Below, piece after piece: positions 46,710 through 57,711 of a stretch of DNA of 64,000 nt (positions within the stretch are counted from its first letter, which is position 1; each line of letters starts with the position of its first letter). The stretch is from Marasmius tenuissimus. Its lineage: Eukaryota > Basidiomycota > Agaricomycetes > Agaricales > Marasmiaceae. The notes beneath the pieces are model-generated. The model did no database searches. It saw only the letters and a list, made by a program, of their open reading frames with translations, and was not told the origin of the DNA. The translations under genes and the position numbers were made by a program. Location: the NCBI GenBank assembly GCA_029532415.1, contig JAQOTA010000069.1:1736001-1800000 (forward strand), in the 5' to 3' direction.

Positions 46710-48024
46710 TCAAAGTGTTTCTGAAGGATCGACGACCAACTTCACCCCGCTAACTTGGTTCTTCTGCAGCTTCGCCAGTCCATCGGGTATTCCAGTTAAC
46801 CCACCAGGTATCTTTTCGACTCTGTTCGGCTGCCGGTCAAAACGTGCATGAGTACACAGTCTACTCAAACGGATTTCGAAACACGAACCTTGATAACACC
46901 GCTCTCCAGTAGCCCGCCCAACGCACCCATCAGCCCATAACCAAACTCTTTATAGAGGTGAGCAGATCCGCTTGTGATAGCCGTCTTCCTTCCGTCTTTG
47001 AAGGTAATTTCAGCGGGAACCGGGACAGCCGATAAGAGCGTGCCTCCTGGAGCCAGCAAGTCCACGTAGGCTTGCGAAATGGCATCGACAGCTGCGTAGA
47101 TGTACTCGACACTTTTGCCCTGAACGATATCCTTGACCTTGTCGATAGACGTATCACGATCGATGACGTGCGTAGCACCAATAGATTTGAGGAAATCGGC
47201 GTGTTTTGCGGAAGAGGTGGCGATTATGGGGGAGAATCCGTAGTGAGAAGCAACCTGAATGGCTAGGAAAGGGTTAGTGGAATTAGTTTTTTGGGGAAGT
47301 ATGTGGAGAGACAGACCCAGTTGACCGACAGAGCTCGACCCTCCGAGGACAACGAGCGGCTGGCCCGATTTCAACCCCTTTGCTCCGTCCTCCCAGAAAG
47401 GCTTGAGACCAGCCCCGCCTCGACCTGCAGTGAACAAGGGCACATCGAAACCTTGAGCAACTTCGTTGTGCGACGGAGTGGCGGGGTTTGGCAGGGCAAA
47501 CGAAAAGGCGGCCGTGGTAACAGCTGCTGGAAGTGACGCTGCCTCCAGAATGGAGATTGTTGGTGGGAGCTTTTTGAAACAGATAAGAGATGAGAAGAGT
47601 CCGAAGTGTAGAAAGGCCGACTGCTAACCTTGACGACCATATTTGCAGGAGCTAACGCGTACTGCTGATAAGTGCTGTAACCTGCATTAAAAAATCCCTG
47701 GAAGAGTCTTTGAAATTATGAGCGTGAGCGAGCAGCACGCGTCGAAGCGAGGGGAGCTCCTCACATTCTATCGCCCTTTTTCAGCTGGGTCACTTCCTTC
47801 CCGACACTCTCCACCACACCTGCGCCATCGCTTCCAGCATATACAGGAAACCCGAGTTGTTCCAAAAGCCCCGGGAAAGCAGAAAACTTCCACTCTGCCG
47901 GGTTCAGCCCAACACCCTGTACCTTGATCACGACTTCATTTGGGCCCGGAACAGGAATTGGCTTGGATATGATCGTATGGGGCAACGAAGAAGACGGAAT
48001 GACGAGAGCTTTCTGTTCAGACAT
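46710..48024 (-). CDS. MDR reductase, array copy D
   Basis: The intact gene (48024-47765, 47707-47629, 47569-47317, 47262-46889, 46829-46710) encodes 361 aa. It starts MSEQKALVIPSSSLPH, carries LGGSSSVGQL for NADPH binding and ends VDPSETL. The zinc-site residues typical of alcohol dehydrogenases are absent, so quinone- or enoyl-reductase-type chemistry is expected. Exon 2 reads FFNAGYSTYQQYA where the sisters have WFSA, a change near the substrate pocket in this family. Intron positions and phases equal those of the other copies. Substrate unknown. Confidence 0.9.
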
Positions 48025-48553
48025 CAGGATTTTAGTGAGTGGGGGGTACTACGATAGGTTTCAGGGCCTCACCTGTCTTAATATACTGTCGACGCTCGAT
48101 TATATACTGAACCCAAAACGCTCGGTTAGCTTCCAGACTAATCGGATAACTCCCGATACGTTTGCACTGCGTGTTAGGTCGTCGAAAGCGCTGTGAAAAC
48201 GACCTCATTTATCTAGCGTATGTCGATACCTGACAGAAGACGAGTTCCCGACCACTTCGGTATTTGTCACCGTATTCCGATAATTTCGAGAAAGAGGAAA
48301 GCAAAGACTATAGTCAACTCTATCAGTTCCAGCGGGGGTCGCAATGTGTAAGCACGTACCGTGAGGAGTATCATTCGGCTATGGTTAGTCCATGGAGAGT
48401 CGTAATATTGCGCTATCTGTCAATCCCAATGTGAGTCGATCAGTAAGAATTAAGATTTGTAAGCACGTACGAAGAACATAGTTTCGGCTATAACTGCGGG
48501 GAGTCGCGATCTTGTACTGTAGAATTCTATCGGCGCCGAGCAGAGGCAATGGC

Positions 48554-49811
48554 CACTGTGAGTGTAACCTAGGTTGAATAACAACCAAAAATAGGTTGAA
48601 AAGGAACATTCAACCTATTTTTGATCTCGGTAGGTTGAAGATCAAAATCACCTCCGCCCGATAGGTTGCTTTTCAACATATAGTTTAGGTTGGCGGTCGC
48701 TTGAGTGGCATTGACGTAATTCAAAAATTCCTGTCCCACCCGGTTGTTCTCTGTCCATCCCTTCAAGTATATTTCATGTCCTGATACTTCTCATGTACAC
48801 TAGGGGCTTTATAGCAGGCTATAGAGCTGCTCGAGGGACAGAACAGGAAGGTGAGTGTCTCGCATAAATCTGTAGTTGGGCAACCGAGTTCATGAAACGG
48901 CTCCACCCCCGGACGGCGGGGTCAAGCGTGTGGGTCAAGCGTGGGTCGAGTAGCTCAAATTTTTCTAAGTTCATCTTGCCTTTTAATTTGTACAGGTCTT
49001 TGGCTCGATGTGTACAGATTGAGGTGGGATTTCAACTTTACCTCAAGTTTTCAATACAAAACCCTGAGACTCACCCTGCATTGACTATTCAGTTTCCTGC
49101 CCGTCACCGGTCACCGCTCGCCGCACAGCATCAGGCAAATCCACAGCTCGGGTCTACTCGGGGCTCTTTCATCCTCTCATCTCTTCCCCACCATTCCGCG
49201 ACTGGTAGTTAGATGTCTGGCGCGCTGTACAGATAGGACGAAAGGCGAGCTTTGTCGACTCGTACTGTATCCAACACCACTGACATGCCTATTCTGCCTT
49301 TCAGAACAGTACCACACGAGTTTATGCTCACCCCCAGCAAAAGCTTTCCCACTCGCATCCTCTCCCATCTCTTCAAGCCATATATTGTAGTACAGCCCGT
49401 GAACATCCAAAGTAGCATTGGAAATAGTGGCAGACTATAGTGTCCTCCTGTATATACACCACGACAAAATAAAACTAGTTCCTTTGCATGTTCATTAGAG
49501 AGCACATATATAACCGTCGGTACAGCGGGATACCAGAGCGAGGAATTCCGAATGCTGGGACATCGCTTGTAACCGCCGTTAGTCAGGGTAGTACCCGGTG
49601 GGTCTACACAGAAAAGGAAATATCTGGCCGGTCTACACTACAAAGTACACAAAAACCCTTGGAGGTGATTTTGGCCCTTTTAGGTTGCTAATCAACCTAA
49701 GGCATGGTAGGTCGCGTATCAACCTATAGTTCAACCTCGGCAAGGTTGATACCTACCCTATTTTAGGTTGAAATCGTAGGTTGAATATCAACCTCTGTCA
49801 CAACCACAGTG
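48554..49811. mobile_element. CACTG-ended transposon with AGGTTGA subterminal arrays (1258 bp)
   Basis: Inverted termini CACTGTGAGTGTAACC... and CACTGTGGTTGTGAC... (24 bp with 5 differences) are flanked by a 3-bp duplication GGC (48551-48553 and 49812-49814). Within about 120 bp of each end, AGGTTGA or its complement occurs six or more times in both orientations, some copies as palindromes (AGGTTGCTAATCAACCT). This layout matches CACTA/EnSpm elements, whose subterminal motifs bind transposase. No transposase frame is visible. It separates MDR copies D and E. Confidence 0.82.
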
Positions 49812-50047
49812 GGCGTAGGTGTGTCATGACCATAGAGCCGTGAGATACATTTGTGCTCTGAGTACTAGGGGTATTCTCCGACCACCAGCGCTAGGTTGGA
49901 TGTGAGCGTCCCAAAAGCTCCATCGATAACCAAGACCATCTTATACTTCACACAGGTCCCCGATCGAGACCGGGGTCCATGGAACGACAGTCCAAATCAT
50001 GAGGTTGCCATAGACGCAGATGAGTACAACGAGGAAGCCAACGTATT

Positions 50048-51365
50048 TCAAGGGGTTTCGGTGGGGTCGACAACCAACTTCAACCCGCTGACTTGGTTCT
50101 TCTCCAGCCTGGCCAGCCCATCCGGTATCCCAGCTAACCCTCCAGGCAATTTCTCGACCCTGATCGGCTAAATTAAGGGTGAAGCAAGTATGCATCAGTC
50201 CACAGCGTCGTGAAACGCAACCTAGAACACAAACCTTGATCGCACCACTCTCCAATAACCCACCCAGCGCGCCCATCAGTCCGTAACCAAGCTCTTTGTA
50301 GAGATGTCCAGCGCCGTTCGTCAAAGCACTCTTCCTCCCATCTCTGAACACGATCTCAGCGGGTACATGGAGGGTCGTGATCAATGTCCCTCCAGGCGCG
50401 AGTAAGTCCACATACGCTTGGGAGACGGCATCGACAGCAGCAAAGATGTATTCGATAGCGGTTCCTCCAAGGACAGCCTTGGCCTTTTCAACAGACGTAT
50501 TACGGTCGATGACATGCGTAGCACCGAGGGATTGGAGAAACTCGGCGTGTTTGGCGGAAGACGTGGTGATTATGGGAGCAAATCCATAGTAAGCGGCGAT
50601 TTGGATTGCTGGTGGGATGGACGGTCAGTGAGCTTGGTCAAATACCCGCCTCAAGAGGCTCACCTAGTTGGCCCACAGTACTAGATCCTCCAAGGACCAC
50701 CAACGGTTGCCCCGATTTCAAGCCCTTCGCTCCCTCTTCCCAAAAAGGTACGATCCCAGCTCCCGCTCGACCTTGAGTGAAGAAAGGCACATCGATGTTT
50801 CGAGCTATCTCACTAAGCGACGAAACAGCGGGATTTGGCAAGCAAAACCCAAATGCTGCTGTTGCGAGACCCACCAGCGACACTGCCTCCAGGGTAGATA
50901 TCGCTGCTGGGAGCTGTCGTGGTATACAAGAATCAGTTGCTGATCCAAAGAAACGGACGCAAGCTCTCGCACTGACCTTGACAACCATGTTCGAAGGGGC
51001 TAGAGCGTATTGCTGATGTGCGCTGTAGTTCGCGCTGAACCATCCCTGGAAAAGCCTTTGTCGTGGTTCAGTGATAATGTCTTGAGTTGGAACATGTGAG
51101 CATACACTCTATCGCCTCTCTTCAGCTGAGTCACTTCCTCCCCAACCGCTTCTACCACTCCCGCTCCGTCGGTTCCCGTATAGACAGGGGACCCCATTAG
51201 ATTTAATATTTGCGGATATTCGGTGATTTTCCATTCTGAGGGCTTCAATCCGACCGCTTGCAACTTAACAAGCACCTCGTTGAAACCTGGAACGGGGATT
51301 GGCTTGGAGATGATGGTGTAGGGAGACGATGAGGTCGGGAGAACCAGGGCTTTCTGTTCGGACAT
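50048..51365 (-). CDS. MDR reductase, array copy E
   Basis: The intact gene (51365-51106, 51055-50977, 50913-50664, 50608-50235, 50167-50048) encodes 360 aa. It starts MSEQKALVLPTSSSPY, has LGGSSTVGQL as nucleotide-binding motif and ends VDPTETP. It lacks two residues of exon 3 relative to copies A and 10088 (SLVGLATAA region). It is the 5'-most gene of the minus-strand array, with a TATAAAA about 61 bp upstream. Zinc-free MDR reductase by family; pathway unknown. Confidence 0.9.
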
Positions 51366-51425
51366 TACAAGTTCCTGTAAGCCTTTGTGCCTTGAAGATG
51401 GGGGCTTCGAAAGTCGCACCTCCAT

Positions 51426-51432
51426 TTTTATA
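51426..51432 (-). promoter_or_regulatory. TATA box of MDR copy E
   Basis: TATAAAA on the minus strand, about 61 bp before the ATG. Confidence 0.5.
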
Positions 51433-52258
51433 CCACAATGTACCACCTCTATGGTAGCAATACGCCACAAAAGGTGATAGCGGTTCCCCGATCAGCTCGG
51501 GCTATATACGCAGTGACCTCCCTAAGGACTTTCTGGTAAGTAATGGGAGCAAGGCTCGTTATAAAGATGCTCACCGTTCCGTTCGCTCTATTGGTCGTAC
51601 TGAATCCTGACTGTTCACATCCTGATATTGTTCACCATACCAACGAAATTGTGCATCTATGTGCCTTGGTGATTGATCGAATTCCCGGAGCTATTAAGTC
51701 GACAGAGACGAATCAGATATATTCTAGATAGTGGAGACGCTGGGATATTCACGATCGCGAGTGACCATAACGTTCCCGAGACGAGTGACAAGGCTCAAGT
51801 CGACGAGGGTGAAGATAAGATACCATGTATGCTAGAGCTCCAATACTTATTGATACGAGCTTCTGACGAAGGATTTTGAGTGTACAAGAACAACCTCTGA
51901 GTCACTGAGTCAATTATCAGAAAAAACTCACAAAATGGGTCATCGACTTGGCGCAATCCGACCGTACTAGTCGAGAACTGTCTTTCCTTGTCAAGGGTTT
52001 CCTCGACATTTCGAGTGTGGGAGTCCCGCACGGCAGTAAAGTACACCGATGGTGAGATGGGTAGAGACAGGCTGAGACAGGTCGAGACGGAAGTGGTGAG
52101 AGTGAGTCTGGGTGAGGAGGGAGGGTGTGAGAGTCGTTGTGACCTCAATTGTGACCGTTACCTCCATGCGCATTTGAATTTGATTCGGATCAGGCACGAT
52201 TTGAAAATTGTACTCAGCTCCCTCCTTCATAACCCTCTTCCGCCCTGTTCCCTTCATC
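51433..52258. other. Intergenic, no gene recognised
   Basis: No gene seen. There are GAGACAG/GTCGAGAC short repeats near 52060-52100. Confidence 0.45.
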
Positions 52259-52341
52259 GCCCGCCTAGCTCAATCGGATAGAGCGTCAGACTCTTATACG
52301 CGGGCATCTGAAGGCTGCGAGTTCGACCCTCGCGGTGGGCT
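52259..52341 (+). tRNA. tRNA-Lys(CUU), intron-containing
   Basis: 83 nt. The mature sequence is identical to that of the gene at 16932-17014. The 9-nt intron (TACGCGGGC) follows the base after anticodon CTT. The anticodon stem TCAGA/TCTGA pairs fully. A T5 run at 52362-52366 can terminate Pol III. Confidence 0.9.
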
Positions 52342-52361
52342 ATATGGTCGTCTTCAATCGC

Positions 52362-52366
52362 TTTTT
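52362..52366 (+). terminator. Pol III terminator of tRNA-Lys
   Basis: T5 run, 21 bp after the tRNA 3' end. Confidence 0.55.
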
Positions 52367-53399
52367 ACCTCAGATTTGGCTTGTCGAATCGTCCCCGAAT
52401 CCTTGAATCTGGGGCATTTCTACCCCCCCCCCGTCAACTGCGGGCTAGAAGTGGGTCGCCAGCACTACAACTCACAAATCTATGCCCCGTTGCAACCCTG
52501 AACGGTTCTGAAACGGAGACAGCCATCTGGCATTACTGGGAACGACACCTGAATCAGTGCTTCTAGAGCCGTTATTTGCGGTACTGGGAGCCCAAGGCGA
52601 GCTAGCCTGATGGATCCAGACCAACTCTGGCTGGCTGAGACTCAGAGGGCCGTATTGACTCGGAAGTGTGATTATGTGCTTGGTATTTCGTTTGGTGCTC
52701 CTGAAGTTATGAATATCCAATTCAAGTTCGCAGCCATAGTCCACACTGCCCCTCCCGAACTGCCCCCGAATTCAATGACTACTATTTCGTCACACGATGT
52801 GCGATGGCGAGGGATATGCGATTTTGTCTAGAAAAAGGGGTTTCCACCAGTTCCCTGCTTCGGGAATTTTTTCTAAGCATATTAGAGTACCTATGAGTTT
52901 GTCATTAGCACCGCTAGCCCACAGGATAGAGGGAACGGGAATGAGAGCTGAAAAACCTCAGAATTTCATGTGTGATAAGGGCGTGACAGTTCAGGAACCA
53001 TTGATTGATACATCGGATACAGAGGGACAAGTACATTTTCATTGGAAGCTATACTGGTAGAGTCTAATTACCAAAATATAGGGGGAGAGGGGCCAGAGAG
53101 TGAGCTCAATGAGTGAAGGAAGCTGAGAGGGAGTTCGAGGAGTGATGTGGACACGCTCACAAAATGATCGCCATCAGGCCGCCGCGAGTGACAAACCGTG
53201 ACCCAAAAATCTTGCAATTCTCGTGCCCACCTCGGTCGCTGCCCGACACTACGAGGGAGGAACATAAAATACTCAGAAAATCAGGTTAAGGTTTTTTCAC
53301 TATATAAAATGTTTCTATCATGAAGAAATCGTGATAGCCGCTGCTCAGAGCCCGCGGAGAGAAATTTTCAAAAAAATCGCAATTCCGTATCCAAAATAT
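52367..53399. other. Intergenic, no gene recognised
   Basis: A C-run near 52423-52431 and unremarkable sequence. No coding pattern. Confidence 0.45.
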
Positions 53400-54087
53400 T
53401 GCCTTTTGCATAATTCCGTGAAAATGGGAAAAAAGTTTTTTGCCTTACGTGACCCGGTCCGGTACTTCCAGCCGCAGCGGCAGGCGGGATTTTCCGAGAG
53501 GAACTGGAGGGTACTTAGTGGCGTGAGCAACGCAGGGCGTATTGGCCACGGGCTATGAAGTCCTATGCTGAATAGGATGATTAGCAACAATAATCTTGAG
53601 ACTTGTAAACATTTCCGGAGTCATTGTAGTAGATAATCATGTGGGGTGCCCATTTGTGCTTCCCAGTTATGTTGCAGCTTATTGATACATCACACTCCAC
53701 GACTGTTTTCCCTAACTGGTGATAGAAATTGATCGCAACCGCAGGGTTTGAGGCAATAAAGCAATAGTGTTATTCATACTTCAGGAATCAGTCACTGAAT
53801 GAGTCTTGTAAGTTGTGTTCATCCGGACAGTTACGGTAGTAGTGGTCGCCTTCAAAGCCCCAGGTGGCCATGAGGCTATAAAGCTCATCAAATACTTCAA
53901 CATCCTGTACTGATGACATTGAAGGAGAAGTCGTGTCGGGCGTGTCGACGTGCTAGCTACCCACTCACTGGACTGATCATGACTGCGGGGCTTCAAAATG
54001 TCTCTGCCGCTGCGGCTGGAAGTACCGGACCGGGTCACGTAAGGCAAAAAACTTTTTTCCCATTTTCACGGAATTATGCAAAAGGCA
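53400..54087. mobile_element. MITE-like element with perfect 84-bp TIRs (688 bp)
   Basis: 53400-53483 and 54004-54087 are perfect inverted copies starting TGCCTTTTGCATAATTCC. The middle is non-coding. Identity between the arms implies recent origin. A TA on each side (one base out) would suit Tc1/mariner, but no clear target duplication is defined. Confidence 0.78.
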
Positions 54088-54465
54088 GTAGTACGAGGAA
54101 CAAATTACTTGTGTCCCTTTACATAAACACCTTGGTCATCATTTGCTTCTGACGGCACACAACAATGGCTTTTAAGCGCCAACCTTGTGGTGCTCGCATG
54201 GAATTCAACTACTTACAAGCTGATCCATTCTAGGGTTCAAACGCTAACAACCAGCGGGCCCCGGGGCTTGGGATACGAAAGTCCTCCGTATGGTAAGCCC
54301 ACTATATCGCTCAGAGCCTCGTGATTTCAACTTCCAAGTGATCCTTACAGTCATGAATGTAGGCTGAAACACGGTGTGCGGGCTGGAGGGCGTTCACAAC
54401 GGAGGTGTTCAACTCCTTCCGACAAACTTCCGAAGGTGTAAACTTGGTCCCTACTTCCTGAATGG

Positions 54466-54472
54466 TATAAAA
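54466..54472 (+). promoter_or_regulatory. TATA box of GH114 copy 2
   Basis: TATAAAA inside GGTATAAAAGG, 76 bp before the ATG, matching the other GH114 copy (14053-14059). Confidence 0.6.
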
Positions 54473-54541
54473 GGTGCCCAGGTCGCTCGAACGTACCCCA
54501 AGCAACTGCTCTCATCTGCAAGTCACTGTTCTCATCGCGCT

Positions 54542-55446
54542 ATGATTTCGTCTACTTTCCTCCTCATCGCCGTTTCTCTGCTCGCGTCTACTGTAAATGC
54601 CGTGTCCGTGAAGCGCGCGGTTACTCCTCTTCCCGCTAACGGGAAATGGGACTACCAAATTGGAGGGCCGTACACCCCCGACAGCAATGTTGCCGTCGTC
54701 ACTCGGGATCGTACTTCCACTCCAGTTTCCGGGAAATACAACATTTGCTACGTCAACGCGTTCCAATCGCAGCCAGATCAAGCGTCACACGACTTTTGGC
54801 TCAACGGTGAGATCGTCCCATCATTTTATACAGTCTCCGCATTCTACTCACTTGAAACTTGCTAGATCCCACGAGAAACAACCTCATTCTCAAGAACTCT
54901 GCTGGTCAACCCTACGAAGACGAGGGGTGGCCAGGCGAATACTATTTCGACACCAGGACGGCCGACAAACGGCAGGCGCTGGCTAACATTGTCAACGGAT
55001 GGATTGACGAGTGTAAGCAGAAAGGTTTCAACGCCATCGAGCCCGACAATCTCGACACGTTCACTCGGTCGGACGACCTCCTTTCCGAGAATAATAACCT
55101 AGACTACGCCAAACTTCTCGCTGATCATGCACACGCTACCGGAGTGGAGCTGGCCTTTGGTCAGAAGAATGCCGGGGGCGAGCTGGAGGGCAGAGGAAAG
55201 GCGAGAGTTGGTTTCGATTTCGCCATCGCGGAGGAATGCCAGGCCTTCGATGAATGTGATTCCTACACCGATGTGTATGGAAACCAGGTCCTTGAGGTCG
55301 AGTACTTCAATTCCGAGGTTCCTAACAACGGACGAGGGAATTTCACAGCAGCGTGTACTGCACGTGGAAGTCGAATTTCGGTGATCTTCAGGGATGTTTT
55401 CGTAGTGCCGAGAGGATCTTCGGGATACGTGTACGAAGAGTGTTAG
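54542..55446 (+). CDS. Secreted GH114-type glycosidase (copy 2)
   Basis: Exons 54542-54806 and 54866-55446 encode 281 aa. A signal peptide (MISSTFLLIAVSLLASTVNA) is followed by SVKRA, a possible Kex2-type cleavage site absent from copy 1. The GH114 hallmarks are KWDYQIG, NICYVNAF and GFNAIEPDNLDTF (with the family active-site acids), then AFGQKNAG and FDFAIAEECQ. It shares intron phase, exon-2 length and promoter with the gene at 13095-13980. Upstream similarity reaches to about 54240, where CAGCGGGCCCCGGGG mirrors the same block at 14260-14280. The fold is a TIM barrel expected to cleave galactosamine-type polysaccharide; the true substrate is unproven. Confidence 0.88.
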
Positions 55447-55903
55447 TTAATCTGTAGGCAATGGCATCAAGGATGTACAAGAATAATTAAGGAACCGAAA
55501 GCAGTGATACGTGAACAGAACAAGCAGAAGGAGTTACTATTGTCGATACCTCTATGAGAAACCTGCCACTGGCGCCTAAGCACCCGATTCTGACCCAAGA
55601 GTTTTCCAGGCCTAATTTTATGGAGAGCCACCTCGAAGCCCTGCATTCTCGCAACTTCCCGGTCCCGTAACTTGATTGAAGATCTGGGCTAATCAGTTCA
55701 TCTTCCGTGTATCCCGCCAGCCCAAATTGACCTTCCCGCCCGATTCCCGCCCCTAATAAACCCTCCATATTTACGCGAAGCCGCCCTGCTAGGGGTATTC
55801 GGGATAGCACTGGCACTACATACTTACCACATACGTGGAGGTGTCAATTCACCGACAACGGGACGCTCGCTAGACCTGATCTGACCCTGAGACAGGGACT
55901 GAG

Positions 55904-55910
55904 TATAAAA
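55904..55910 (+). promoter_or_regulatory. TATA box of SSP2
   Basis: TATAAAA, 49 bp before the ATG at 55953. Confidence 0.5.
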
Positions 55911-55952
55911 ACGATGTCGGAAGCTAGGGAAGTAGACTCACACACTCCAATC

Positions 55953-56294
55953 ATGAAATCCTTCGCCCCTATCTTCGTTCTTGTCGCGTTGGTGGCCGCT
56001 CAAAGCCCTCGTATGCTCCAATACCTATCAAGCAAGTCCGAATACGACTGACCTGTCTTATTGTTGCAGCTCAAATTGCGAAGAACGCGTGCAAGGGCAA
56101 ATACGAGGGGGATCATTGTACTTACCAGGTGGATAAACAACCAGTCGCGCAAGGGAGTGAGTTAGAGATCATCACTTTCCTCGACACAGAATGGTGCTGA
56201 TTGTGAGCCAATCTATCTAGCTTGCCAAGTCCAGCCCGTCCCAGGCGGGGAGCTGTGCTGCTTCTCCACATCGCCAAACTTTTGTTACAAGTAG
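55953..56294 (+). CDS. Small secreted cysteine protein (SSP2)
   Basis: The exons 55953-56010, 56070-56156 and 56221-56294 encode 72 aa. The signal peptide is MKSFAPIFVLVALVAA. The mature peptide has six cysteines (ACKGKYEGDHC, TCQV, ELCC, NFCYK), enough for three disulfides. The motif CxGKxxGDxC...GxxCxVxPxPGGELCC is typical of small secreted basidiomycete proteins. Two phase-1 introns fall at the same places as in the 11877 gene: in the residues after the signal peptide, and directly before a cysteine codon. It lies about 0.5 kb downstream of the GH114 gene, as its relative lies next to the other GH114 gene. Function unknown. Confidence 0.8.
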
Positions 56295-57461
56295 TCGTAT
56301 GAATATTCGGTCTCCCAGTTAAAGAACACCTATTGTACTACTTATTGGCAACGCGTCGCTGTGCATCATGAATATTTCCTTGGAAAGAGGCTCACCCAAC
56401 CGTATAGAGATGCGGCATTAGAAGCCCCAGGGGCCAGGGGTAAAACCATATACGACAGAAGTACGGAATCTGGGTAGGAACAAGCTTACATCCGATATAT
56501 GGATTGTTCCGCTCGGATTCTAACGTGAGAGAACGACGTTAGGAGACACAAGTGGCTTTCCACATAGTCGATGCACATGCCATTAACACAGGGGGATGCA
56601 CTGGGCTGTCCAGAACTGCGGGTTCCGGGGTATGCAGTGACTTCTAAAATTGAGGTTTAGGACACTGGGTCGAAGTTACGAGAGTCAAGCAATAAAAGGA
56701 CTCTCGTACCTGCACGAGACCGGGCCTGGAGCAACGATATCCTGTCTTACGAAGGCGAGGTTCCTTGTTACCCTGCTCACGACGATGGCATCTGCACGTC
56801 GGGCCCGATTCTTCGGTTATCGGTGAACCGTAACATGGGGAAAGGTCACGGCAGAGATGAGGAGGGTGAGAGCGAATTTTGACGTTGCCAGGTTCCAGAA
56901 CGAGAGCCTGAGGGTTTAAGTAATCTCTCATACTCCGAGTTTTGCGCCAAGTGTCCCGGCAGCTCAGGCCGAGCTCCTGTTGTAGAATGAACGAAGTGGG
57001 TCTCGGTCTTCGGCGAGGAATAAGGATTCCTGGACCCATCATGTATAGATTCTGGGGTAGGCCCTAACTTTGACAGGCGTGTAGACACGGATTCCAGTTA
57101 TGCATGAATGTCTGCCCACCCCATGCCCGATTCTGGCTCGATTCAACCCCCATTGCACACTTAAAGCCCCACGAAAAGGGAAACATCGCCTTCGATAAGC
57201 TTGTTACAAAGCGACCGTTGCATTCTCCGTGCTTGAACCCGATGCTTGGAGTCTGTGAAACATTGGAACGATTGAATGCGTTAGTTTTAGACCGTATCGG
57301 GCAAAGAAAACCGAGGGGGAGGTGTTCGGCTCCGGAAGGGAGGTCGCGGTTCGAAGGGAAGAGACTCGGTACCCGAGAGAAAGCTCGTGCCGTTATACAT
57401 CCGCCGTCTGGTCTGCATTGGCTTCATGATCCATAGATAAAAAAGGAATAGTTTGATCGAT
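56295..57461. other. Intergenic, no gene recognised
   Basis: Frames of 60-130 codons exist on both strands but show no domain, signal or splice logic. Confidence 0.4.
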
Positions 57462-57544
57462 GCCCGCCTAGCTCAATCGGATAGAGCGTCACACTCTTAC
57501 TAGCGGGTATCTGAAGGCTGCGAGTTCGACCCTCGCGGTGGGCT
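57462..57544 (+). tRNA. tRNA-Lys(CUU), third copy, with stem mismatch
   Basis: 83 nt. The cloverleaf equals the other two tRNA-Lys genes except that the 5' anticodon stem reads TCACA instead of TCAGA. This leaves one C-C mismatch against TCTGA. The 9-nt intron is CTAGCGGGT. A T10 run follows at 57566-57575. It may be functional or a decaying copy. Confidence 0.8.
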
Positions 57545-57565
57545 ATTGCCTGCAATAGTTGATTG

Positions 57566-57575
57566 TTTTTTTTTT
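57566..57575 (+). terminator. Pol III terminator of tRNA-Lys
   Basis: T10 run, 21 bp after the tRNA 3' end. Confidence 0.65.
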
Positions 57576-57608
57576 CAACAACAGGTAAAGACAACAACTA
57601 AAAAGTCC

Positions 57609-57711
57609 CGTCACCTGTGCGATTCGAACACACGCGCTCGAAGAGCAACCGCTCAATACGACTCTCGAATGGAATAGCAGGCGATCCCGTTAACCACTCC
57701 GGCAAAGTGAC
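57609..57711 (-). tRNA. tRNA-Ser(GCU), intron-containing
   Basis: Acceptor GTCACTT/AGGTGAC with discriminator G. Anticodon GCT sits in CTGCTA, with anticodon stem ATCGC/GCGGT. There is a long variable arm (TGCTCTTCGAGCG) and T-arm GTGTG-TTCGAAT-CGCAC. A 21-nt intron begins one base after the anticodon. Minus-strand T5 (plus A-run 57600-57604) follows as terminator. Confidence 0.87.

Noticed and set aside
41118..51365. Biosynthetic gene cluster built on trans-enoyl-reductase-like genes
   Set aside because: No polyketide synthase, pe­ptide synthetase, terpene cyclase, P450 or transporter lies near the array. It is a tandem family, not a visible cluster.
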